From: Panicum virgatum
Taxonomy: Eukaryota > Streptophyta > Magnoliopsida > Poales > Poaceae
Direction of reading: 5' to 3'
DNA: 64,000 bases
NCBI RefSeq assembly: GCF_016808335.1
Contig: NC_053153.1
Coordinates: 14,457,033 to 14,521,032, forward strand
In this document: positions 56,122 through 64,000 of the stretch, in pieces
Numbering within the stretch: the stretch's first letter is position 1
Layout: every line of letters begins with the position of its first letter
Notes under the pieces: model-generated
What the model saw: only the letters and a program-made list of their open reading frames with translations
What the model was told of the DNA's origin: nothing
Database searches by the model: none
Made by a program: the position numbers and the translations under genes

Positions 56122-58053
56122 CTATCTTTCAATCTCATCTTTGTGCAAAGGAGAATATCTATAGGGTTTTGAATTAACTGGAGAAGCATTGGGCACAAGA
56201 GGAATAGTGTGATCATAGGTCCTAACAGGTGGTAGGTTAACAGGTTTCTGAAATACTTCAGCAAACTCATGCAGCAAAGACTGAACAGGTGCAGGTATAG
56301 GTAAAGCAGAAGTAGTGTCCAGAATGTCCACAATAGCAAAAGCACTGACCTTATTTCCTACACAGAACTTCAACAACTGGCGAGCTGATAGCTTCCCCAC
56401 CCCTAGAGCTGGTGGAGCAATCCTTTGCAGCTTGAATGATTTACCCAATTCCTGGAACTCAATAGTTCTGTTCTGCCAGTCACAATGCATTGGACTATGG
56501 GCTTGCAACCAATCAAAACCCAGAATGTCATCATAAGCACCCAACTGAAGGACTTTCATGTCAGATTTTAAAGTGTGCCCTTGACACCACCAAGTAAAAC
56601 CAGGAACCCATTGGTCAGTAACCATAGTATGACCATCAGCTGTCTGGACTTGCAAGGGAACCGTTGGTAGTGGAACAATACCCACTTGAGAGAGAAAGTC
56701 AGCATTGACAAAGCTGTGAGAACTCCCACTGTCCACCAAAATCAACATAGTTTTGTTCTTCACTTTGGCTTGCAGCCTAATGGCATCAGATGCTTCAGTG
56801 CCAGCCAGGGCATGAAGGGATAATTGACCAAATGCTGTGGGTAGAGAATCCTCATCAAGTAATTGTTGAATGACTTCTTCAGAGAGAGGCATGTCCAAAT
56901 CATTAACTACCAATGCATTAACTTGAGCTTGTGGCCTTTTAGTACAGACAGCTACATGTGCTGGATCAAATTTCTCCACACAGTAGAAACACAAATCATT
57001 AGCCTTGCGATATTCCCACACTTTCCTCTCCTTCCACAAATTAGGTTTCTGAAATGGAGGTTTGGATTCCACCTTAGAAGAGCCAACAGTGTATTTGTTG
57101 GAGCCATAAGACTTAGAAGAATGGCCTTTGTTTCGCTCAAGAACTTGCTGCTGTAGTTTAGCTAGCTGTGTTGCTTTGATCATTGTAGCAGGCATCTGAA
57201 ACTGTACCACATCTCTGATCTCAGGTTTCAGACCTCTGATGAACTGTGAAATGAAAAACACCTCATCCAAACCAGGGTTACGCATAGACACATGGAACTG
57301 CAAATCAGTAAATGCTGAGAGGTATTCCTCTAGAGTTGAATTGTGTGTGAGATCCAGCAACTCATTCATAGCAGAACTATAGTCATGAGAACCGAACTGA
57401 TCAACTACTGCTGAAACGAATTGGTCCCAATCACCCAAACCATACCTGAGCTTGTAGATCTGTAACCACTTCGCAGATGGGCCATCCATATTCATTGCTG
57501 CTGTTGATGTCCACAAACTTGGGGGAAGCTCATACAGCTGGAAAAAATTCAGACACTTATCCTTCCAGATCAGTGGATTATCCCCCTCAAATTTAGGGAA
57601 AGCCAGCTTCGGGATAGCATGTCGGTGATGTCGCGCATGCTCTCCAAATCCCTGAAAACCACCATGATATTCAGAATCAGTATTGGTACCCGCAGGGCGA
57701 CGAGGAACCTGGTGAGCCGAGTGATCCGAATCTGGATGAACAGGAAGATGATGTGGATTCCGCTGCTGCGAGGTCAGCTGAGCGACTGCCTGTCCTGTAG
57801 CCTCGATCTGCTTGGTGAGAGCGGCCTGATCTTTCAGAACTTGCTCAATCACTTGCACACTGATGTCTATTTGGCCCGCTGTAAGGTGCTGGTTGTGCTC
57901 CAAACTTCCCATCCGCGCGAACAATAGATCAATGCTTTTTGTCATGCGCTCCCAACGAGCATCATCCCTTACAGCTGTATCATCCATCGCGTCCAGCACG
58001 AACTGTGTCTGAACAGATGGCTTTGGTGGCGCCGTGGCTGAATCCCTCCGCAA
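56122..58053 (-). CDS. Gypsy-2 gag-protease ORF
   Basis: 643 codons. N-terminal coiled-coil leader; gag core from KLAFPKFEGDNPLIWKDKC to FISQFIRGLKPEIRDVV; zinc knuckle CFYCVEKFDPAHVAVC; aspartic protease LILVDSGSSHSFVNADF. The frame ends in RT-leading sequence ..PYRYSPLHKDEIER-stop. Gag would assemble particles; the protease domain would process the polyprotein. The frame is intact and could be translated; the stop at its end is probably a point nonsense mutation, as the family normally reads on with Gln. Confidence 0.9.
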   Translation of the reverse strand: MRRDSATAPPKPSVQTQFVLDAMDDTAVRDDARWERMTKSIDLLFARMGSLEHNQHLTAGQIDISVQVIEQVLKDQAALTKQIEATGQAVAQLTSQQRNPHHLPVHPDSDHSAHQVPRRPAGTNTDSEYHGGFQGFGEHARHHRHAIPKLAFPKFEGDNPLIWKDKCLNFFQLYELPPSLWTSTAAMNMDGPSAKWLQIYKLRYGLGDWDQFVSAVVDQFGSHDYSSAMNELLDLTHNSTLEEYLSAFTDLQFHVSMRNPGLDEVFFISQFIRGLKPEIRDVVQFQMPATMIKATQLAKLQQQVLERNKGHSSKSYGSNKYTVGSSKVESKPPFQKPNLWKERKVWEYRKANDLCFYCVEKFDPAHVAVCTKRPQAQVNALVVNDLDMPLSEEVIQQLLDEDSLPTAFGQLSLHALAGTEASDAIRLQAKVKNKTMLILVDSGSSHSFVNADFLSQVGIVPLPTVPLQVQTADGHTMVTDQWVPGFTWWCQGHTLKSDMKVLQLGAYDDILGFDWLQAHSPMHCDWQNRTIEFQELGKSFKLQRIAPPALGVGKLSARQLLKFCVGNKVSAFAIVDILDTTSALPIPAPVQSLLHEFAEVFQKPVNLPPVRTYDHTIPLVPNASPVNSKPYRYSPLHKDEIER

Positions 58054-58462
58054 ACCGACCTAGCGTGATTGGGAATTACGGGAGGATAACGCATCGCGAT
58101 GTGCTGGCAAAATCAACTCGACAACCCGAATCGTTTGCCGGATCAAGGTCGACGGGATCGTTGGGACTACAGCTCCACCCGTGGAACCAAATCTCGAGAT
58201 CCAGGAACGTGAAGAAAATCCCCCCAAATCAACGGAACCCCACTATATCCTAAGCGGCGCGAGAGGAATTGGAGTGGACGACGGCGCCGGAACGGCTAAC
58301 CGGCGGTCTGCTGTGGCCGTCGGTGACTGGAAGTCAGCGGCGGGGCGTGGACGCCGAAATCCCAAGTAGGATCGGCGGAGCAAAGTCGGAACGCCGGTGA
58401 AGCGTACCTGACCAGGGATGAGTCGAGCGATAGCGTGCCGAGGAGACCGAATTTGATACCAC

Positions 58463-58741
58463 TGTCACTACCCTTGGCCGCCGGCGATCGCCGGGACGTG
58501 AGCACGCACAAATGGTGGATAAGTTGGGGGAACGGAACGAGGACAGGTTGTCCTCTCCGAGTTCATTTCTTCAATTGCAAAATCTCAGTTCTCCTCTTAC
58601 ACGCGGGTAGCTTTATGCTCCATGCTCACGGCCTCCGGCCCACATTACAATTCTTGTTTCTTAAGCAAAGAAAGCGTAAAATATAATACTACGTCTCTCC
58701 TTAACTACAGCTCATCAGTCGTCGTGGCATCGGCCATGACA
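58463..58741 (-). repeat. Gypsy-2 5' LTR
   Basis: 279 bp; its right edge abuts the target copy CATCT that belongs to TSR2 exon 1. The primer-binding region lies just left of it. Confidence 0.97.
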
Positions 58742-59916
58742 CATCTACAGCGCGGTCCACCGCCCGAACACCAGCCCGATGCCCTCGCCAAGCGCGGCAC
58801 TCGCCTCGGCGGAGATCGTACCGGCGCCAGCGCCGCCGCTGGATGCGGCCATGGTGTCGTGGGGTTTGGGAAGGATGACGCGTGTGGAAGTCAAGTTCTC
58901 AAAGACGGCTACGGTTTCTGTGACACCTCTGGTGTCAGTTTAACCAAAGCCAGGCAATTAACATAACTTCACACACAAATAAGTTAAGAAAACTTAGATA
59001 AGAACCCTATGTCTAGTTCTTGCAAACTTGTGTGCATGTGTTTGAGTGCAATGTGTTTGAAAAACAATATTTGGTACACTTTTAAACTTGACTTGACATG
59101 TGTGGTAATAAGACACTAAAATACATATTTTCTAATGAGCTATAAACTTTCTATGCAAATCAAACCCAAACTGGAAAGCCCTCAAATGCAAAGATCAATG
59201 GAACCATTCTTTGATTTGTGAAGAGCTACTAATTCAAACAAATTAAATCAACAAGAGTTCAATTTCTAGTAATAAGGAAGTTAAAAATAACTTTCAAACC
59301 AATGCACTTATGCATAGGAAAATGAATATACATATTCACCATGCCATTTCAAACAAAAACCTAGTTGAAGCCTAGGAGTAAAAGTGCCAAAATTCACATG
59401 AAATGATACATATCTTAAAATGGCAGTTTTTGAAATAATTAAATAACTCTCAAACCATTGCTCGAATGAAAAAGTGCATAACACAAAAGTTGTAGATCTC
59501 GAAAAACTGAGCAAAAGTGGTATTCAACACTTTTTCATTTGAGGCAAAGAAGATGGAGAAAAATTGAAATTACAGAACTCAGTTTTGGAACTTTGGTCTA
59601 ATTACGAAATTGCCACTGACCGTTTCTTCCACCTCCGTCTCCCTGCACCACGCCCACGGCGGCGCCGTACGCCGGCGCAGACGCCACCTGGCCACCCACG
59701 CGTCGGGCCTCCGCCCAAAACCAGCCCCGCGCCCCCTGTTTCACAAACCCACTCTTTCCTGGCGCCACAAGAGCTCGCCACGCGCCCCCAACCCTTCCTG
59801 TGCTCGCCACGGCGACCACCATGGCCGGCCGAGCTGCCACGGCCGTGCGCGCCTCCCCCAGCACCGTCCTCCCCGGCAAATTCGCCCCCAGCTCGACCTC
59901 CCCCTCCTCCCTTGCC

Positions 59917-59923
59917 TATAAAA
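59917..59923 (+). promoter_or_regulatory. TATA box of the long LTR
   Basis: TATAAAA in the context GCCTATAAAAGGCC, followed ~30 bp downstream by a GC-rich leader. This is the probable start of the R region. Confidence 0.65.
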
Positions 59924-61788
59924 GGCCAACACAACCCTCCTCGCGCACAGAAACCGCCGCCGCTCCGTTCAGTAACACCGGCGAGCCGCAGCTCACCGTG
60001 GAGCTCCTTACTCTGGCCATCCACGCCCCGAACCAACCCCTGAAATGGAACCCCATCGCCCTCCTGAAGCTCTCCGACCCATCCTCTCCCTCTTCCCTCA
60101 CCGGAGCATGGACGCCGGCGAGCAGAGCCACCGCCGGCCGCCCCTCTCCGCGGACCCGCCTCCTCCGTCCACCTCCCGGCGAGCCAAGACCACCATTAGG
60201 TGCGGCGTGAACCCCTCTCCCTTTTCCCCCACTTTCCCCTCGCCACCGGCGACTCTCCTCGCCGGAAATCCCAGCGCCGCCGCCCCTCTGTTCTGTGCAG
60301 TTCTGCCAGGGACCCCAAATTAAAAGAACCAAAACTTCCAGGGGTGAAACTGCAAAATGCGGTTAAACTTCAAAACTGTGAACTTTGAAAATACATAACA
60401 ATTCGTAGAAAAATCGTAAAAATGCAAACTCAACTGTTCTGGAATCCTTAGAACAAGAACTACAACTTTTGTTACAGTCACATGTTCATATTTTTCTTTT
60501 ATTTTAATCTGAGAAAAAGAATAAGAAAATCACCTTATGCATGTTCATGAAGTTATACTCAGAAAATGACCTTGATTTTTGGATATGTTATCACTAATGG
60601 AATACTAAGATCACAGTAAAAAGATGAAACACAACCAAAACAGTTATCATGTTGGAACAATCAAGATTCTCTAATCTGTTGCTAGCTTTCATGATTTAAT
60701 ACTGGAACATATGCACATGAACTTGCTCTGGAATTTTTATTGCGTGCATGCGCAACTGAAACCCTGTTAATACCTAAATTTCAGATTTATTAGAGTTCAA
60801 TTGCTATATACCATGTTTTATGCTTTTTTAATCAATTTAATTCTTCATATATAGTTCTTGTGCTCAGAAAAACCTATATTTATTTCTAAAGTCTCTTTTC
60901 AGCTCTGTGTTCCCGTTTAAAAATTTTGAACTGTAGTTACTGAGTTTTGCTTTGGTGAATAATCATGCTTTGCATCTTAGGGCTACATTTACTATTTTTG
61001 TTCTGAGTAATCTATACCATAACGGATCTTGGTTTTTGGACATGGTCTTGTTTAGAGTATGTTCTATCTGTAATAAAAATTTCATATGCAGTACTGGTTA
61101 AATGCACCTTGAGAAATTTATGTTAAATCATGTTAAGTTAAATGCATAACTAATTTATATGGTGGTTATAAAGCTCGATAATTTTTCTGGAGTATGTCTA
61201 GCTCATGATTAGACTCTGGTAAAAATTTGAGAACCATATCCCTATTAAAACTTTCTGTAGAATTAATCTTTGTTAATGGCTTGCTGTTTTTATTCTTTTT
61301 ATCACCTCTGCTGTATAAGTGTATAAAATCTGGAAAAATTTCAGTGCTTAGTATATGCTATTAAGTTGCTCTCGTAAAATTTGTAGGACCAGAATCCATA
61401 TTAAAAATTATGTACAAAAAGATGAAGTAACTAGAGTGATCTACCTACATGAGTTAGTAGTGGTAATTGCTTTATGGTTAGATGCTGAAATTTATACATG
61501 AATGCTTAAATTCGAATCTGTGTTACATTAATTTTTCATCACTAGCTCATGAGTAGATTTGTTGTTATGAAATAGTGAAAGCATGCTATGTTTTAATGAT
61601 AAAAATGAAAACCAAACCACACAGCTCTTTTATGAAGTAAAGTGAATTTAATAACTACTCTATAAACGATTGCCCAGAAAATAAAGTTAACTAAGACCAC
61701 CACAACAAACACATGCTATATCGGACTACAACTTTATAGAGAAGGAAAGAAATATGTTTATATCATGTTGTAACAATATCATTTCTGC

Positions 61789-62046
61789 ATGCATATAGAA
61801 ACGGTAAATCTACTCGGCGGTGATTACGAGTTGGTGCCCGCGAATACTACCACTCCGGAGAGTGTTTCTCTTATTTATACTGACTTGAATCAAGACCCGA
61901 ACCAATGTTCGGAAGAGCCCAAGGCTACTTTTGAACAGTGCCCAAAAAGACAAGCCCCGGTGCATAATCCCATTATTTTACGCTTTATATTCATCTTACT
62001 ATTTGTATATGTTGTAATAATTTTATTGCGCATTTACGTTTTCTAG
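61789..62046 (+). CDS. 85-residue LTR-encoded protein with C-terminal membrane anchor
   Basis: The frame starts at ATG 61789 (MHIETVNLLGGDYELVPANT), although a 3' splice-like site (CATATAG|AAACGG) lies inside the first codons, so it may be joined to an upstream exon. The first ~60 residues are polar and acidic with Cys at two positions (QCSEEPK, EQCPKRQ). The last ~25 are strongly hydrophobic (ILRFIFILLFVYVVIILL) and end two to six residues before the stop, the layout of a tail-anchored membrane protein. No family is recognised. It lies in an LTR and so would be present in both ends of the element. Confidence 0.45.
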   Translation: MHIETVNLLGGDYELVPANTTTPESVSLIYTDLNQDPNQCSEEPKATFEQCPKRQAPVHNPIILRFIFILLFVYVVIILLRIYVF

Positions 62047-62861
62047 GAGTTGATCGAAAACCTTAGGTGCATGATCCCTAGGTACCTATGGTTGTTATCC
62101 GGATCTTTTTCTCGACTAGTTGCCCCGCTAACTAGGTACGGTAAAAGTCGAGAGGTTTCCTGCCTTTCGCGAGATTATAGGAGTTGACTGACTTTAATTC
62201 CTGCTGAAATATAAGGACAACGGCGGGGTTGTGTAGTTGTGATACCCCGCTGGTGTAGTCAAAAATGGCTAAGGTCGCGGGGTGTGGCTCATTTCGTTAA
62301 GCGTTTGAAAGTACTAGCCACATGTCGAGAAATATGGTAATCGGTAAGCTGAAGTACCTGATTGGACCGGCGAGTGGAACGACCTTGCACCCTCTTGGTA
62401 GAGGTAGGTTTATTTTTGTCCGGACGTACGGGTGCAGAGACGTCGGGCTCTGTAGTCGGGGAGGGTGCCCCGGATCCACGGACTGGAAAGAAAGGGGAAA
62501 TGTTGTGTGGGTGACTTGGTTCCCATACGTGTGGTCTAGGTTCCCCTGGCCAGGTTGAAATTCGATTCGGAATCGTCCGCCTCTCACGGCATGAGACTGC
62601 TTAATGTTTTCGGTCACACAGAGTAACAAGTGGAATATGATGATGATAATACTGCTGGTTGATTAAATGGTTGCTCTACCATGTTTGTGTAGAGTTAGAT
62701 GCAAACTTAGAATGGTTAATCCAACTGGAAGATGGCTAAATAAAATCTGAAAATAAGGATCAACCTTTAGTGGTGTTTTTGGCAAAACAAAACCAACCAA
62801 CCAAAAAGCCTTGCATGTCTAGTTATCGGACTATGTTATATCCGGTGACGGGTCAGTCTTG

Positions 62862-62881
62862 CTGAGTATTAGTATACTCAG
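62862..62881 (+). promoter_or_regulatory. Short hairpin before 3' splice-like site in long LTR
   Basis: CTGAGTAT-TAGT-ATACTCAG: an 8-bp perfect stem with a 4-nt loop, about 25 bp upstream of TTTTTCAG|GTACTAAC. It is the counterpart of 40991-41008, with a paired C:G to T:A change in the stem. Confidence 0.6.
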
Positions 62882-63383
62882 CCTTGCTTGTGGCACTGTT
62901 TTTCAGGTACTAACTTCGAGGATCTGTTTGCAAGTCTTACTTGGTCGTGTACCTTGCCTCCGGGTTGGTCTGTAGAGTGGGATGGTCCTTCAGCTGGTGC
63001 TGACCACCCTTCCCCCTGAGTGACGCTTTTCGTATGGGCTTTATCGATACGTCACTTCCTTTCGTTAGATGTTTTATTGCTTCCGCTGAGACTATGACAC
63101 TTGAATAATTTGTGTAGTTTGGAACTCTGTAGTACTTTGCTACTCTGAACATGGTTTGTAATAAATTTTCCTTTCCGCTGCAAACTCTGAGATGTATGAA
63201 TTATTCTGTGTTGTAATCTCTGGGCTCACCTTCGTGTGAGTGTTGTCTGCTGATCCTGGAATAGCGTGGCTTTTATCGAGGCTTCACTCGAGGAACTACC
63301 GGTGAGTGCCAATTTGGGTCAGAGTTGCTTAGCAACAAAGATCAGTGCACCCGGGCCCAGTTAGTTTGGGTGGTTCCGCCACA

Positions 63384-64000
63384 GCTGGCATCAGAGCTCG
63401 CAGACAGCCTACCAGAGATGACAGCCTCGGTTTTCAAAACAACAAATTAAAACTTGACTTCAAAACTACTAAAGTTTTTGAAAGAGTTTAGGATCTCCAA
63501 GGACAAGTCTAGAACGTAAAGCCCTAGCGGATCTTATGGGTATAATCAGGTAGCTTATTTTGTATGGCTAACTTCCAGCACATTACTTTTCAGTATTTAA
63601 ATTCTGTAACTACATCGTCGTCGCGGAGGTATGCTTACTCAGTCAGCTGAGGGAGTCTGACCTTCCCGTCGGTGATGCGAGCCGAACGCTGAAGCTCAAG
63701 CAGTGGCCTACTTGAGCTGCTGCTCATATACCAACTGCGGTTGATTATATGGGGAGTAATGGTTCGAAATTGGAATTCAATTCCCCGTCAAAGACGGTAC
63801 TCAGTCAATACGTTGTTTCGATAACGTATGCTTAACGTTGTCCATACGGCGGTAATGGTATGGATGCCGATTCTATAGTGATCGGTAATGAATGGGAACG
63901 CTTTCGTGAGTGCTGGCACGAAAGGTTCATTTTATATACTGTCAATCTTCTGCAGGTATGCTAACTCGAAATCGAATCCTAGGCTAGATATCTATATCGA
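63384..64000 (+). mobile_element. Start of the internal region of the large retroelement
   Basis: Begins with the primer-binding site TGGCATCAGAGC (63386-63397) followed by ~600 bp without a long ORF. The element continues beyond the window. No gag motif is visible yet, which fits a non-coding leader or a LARD. Confidence 0.7.

Larger units (their letters stand above)
53181..58741 (-). mobile_element. Gypsy-2: full-length chromodomain Ty3/gypsy element
   Basis: It is 5,561 bp, with two 279-bp LTRs (TGTCATGGCC..AGTGACA on the minus strand) and the exact TSD CATCT (53176-53180 and 58742-58746). The primer site after the 5' LTR reads TGGTATCAAATTC, a partial match to the usual Met-tRNA type. 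The polypurine tract GAAGGGGGAGGCAA lies directly before the 3' LTR. Order gag, protease, RT, RNase H, integrase, chromodomain identifies a chromovirus. Two lesions break the polyprotein frame. The LTRs differ at five sites, all transitions. Confidence 0.97.
50351..58852 (-). pseudogene. TSR2: TSR2 (pre-rRNA-processing protein) pseudogene
   Basis: Exons: 58852-58747 plus 53180-53085 (exon 1, split by gypsy-2), 52034-51943, 51180-51067, 50534-50351. Phases agree when gypsy-2 and one TSD copy are ignored. Protein landmarks: SAALGEGIGLVFGRWTAL, then ENQWGGHDSRAKADNFAAS, SVLSWLCNSKG, YFEDLADMMDAEISELF, LLIMHEECLQSNYSSIEKLR, an acidic run, and a tail DADGWTVVPPRRGRG. Tsr2 is an escort for ribosomal protein eS26 in small-subunit maturation (known for yeast). 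Three lesions: the gypsy insertion; a TAG directly before the insertion point where a Gln codon is expected; and an extra T in exon 4 that separates ..ATPS-stop from the conserved tail. A long LTR also replaced the promoter. Confidence 0.9.
58919..63383 (+). mobile_element. 4.5 kb LTR of a large (LARD-like) retrotransposon
   Basis: It starts TGTGACACCTC and ends GGTTCCGCCACA, followed after two bases by TGGCATCAGAGC, a near-perfect Met-tRNA primer-binding site. This makes it a 5' LTR on the plus strand, 4,465 bp long. Internal layout: GC-rich promoter block, TATAAAAGG at 59917, GC-rich leader to ~60,200, AT-rich intron-like DNA 60,330-61,780, a small ORF (61789-62046), a hairpin (62862-62881), a 3' splice-like site (~62,907), and a tail. 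LTRs this long are known in LARDs such as Sukkula; the relation here is inferred from size and primer site only. GTTTC at 58914 is the candidate left target site. Confidence 0.85.

Noticed and set aside
63386..63397. tRNA-like sequence (also at 27965 and 30492)
   Set aside because: These are 12-nt complements of the initiator-Met tRNA 3' end next to LTRs, i.e. primer-binding sites, not tRNA genes.

Overview
The window is nuclear DNA of a flowering plant, almost certainly a grass (Poaceae). The genes have GC-rich first exons and AT-rich introns with GT..AG splice sites. The readable proteins are plant families (membralin, At4g15545-like, LBD, CDPK-related kinase, TSR2). The rest is a typical grass assortment of MITEs, MULEs, CACTA, LINEs, Cassandra, copia and gypsy elements. 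Species cannot be resolved from sequence alone.

Genic part (1-18,000): the 3' part of a membralin gene (+, from 245 to 3013); a complete nine-exon At4g15545/NAIP-like coiled-coil gene (+, 4871-7336); a complete two-exon LOB-domain gene of LBD4 type (-, 10360-8324); a cluster of three foldback/Tourist MITEs (11,600-13,160); and an apparently intact Mutator-like element (13,824-18,030) with ~160-170 bp TIRs and a five-exon FAR1/MURA-type transposase.

Transition (18,500-27,680): two TIR elements lie end to end and share one TAA (18,545-19,396 with an F-box gene fragment; 19,400-20,493). A non-autonomous hAT-like element follows at 20,913-21,800. Next come the last four exons of a CDPK-related kinase (-, 25295-24518), cut off on its 5' side by a LINE that itself carries a CACTA element.

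Nested retrotransposon block (27,681-50,000): a Cassandra-type LTR with a 5S-rRNA-like core is fused to a truncated copia element (gag on the minus strand, LTR 30,509-32,137). To its right is a minus-strand gypsy element (gypsy-1), split by a solo copia LTR (34,522-36,487, TSD AGTGG), by a 3.4 kb solo LTR (37,959-41,330, TSD GCCGT) and, in its own LTR, by a 5'-truncated LINE (16-bp TSD). Then come a ~725 bp palindrome with promoter-like TATA boxes, two more LINE tails, and a third LTR (46,403-48,401) split by a Pack-MULE-like element (9-bp TSD). Next to that LTR is a 607-codon ORF with a C-terminal membrane-type segment, possibly env-like.

Distal part (50,350-64,000): a TSR2 pseudogene (-, 58852-50351) whose exon 1 is split by a full-length chromodomain gypsy element (53,181-58,741, TSD CATCT, LTRs differing at 5 of 279 positions). 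It is also damaged by an in-frame TAG and a 1-nt frameshift. A very long LTR (58,919-63,383) starts 67 bp upstream of the TSR2 ATG and continues into an internal region that leaves the window.

The most unusual signals are in the two unrelated-looking long LTRs. Both look like a spliced gene: TATA, GC-rich exon, AT-rich intron, small ORF, then a short hairpin with a paired base change just upstream of a final 3' splice site. One of them encodes an 85-residue protein ending in a predicted membrane anchor.
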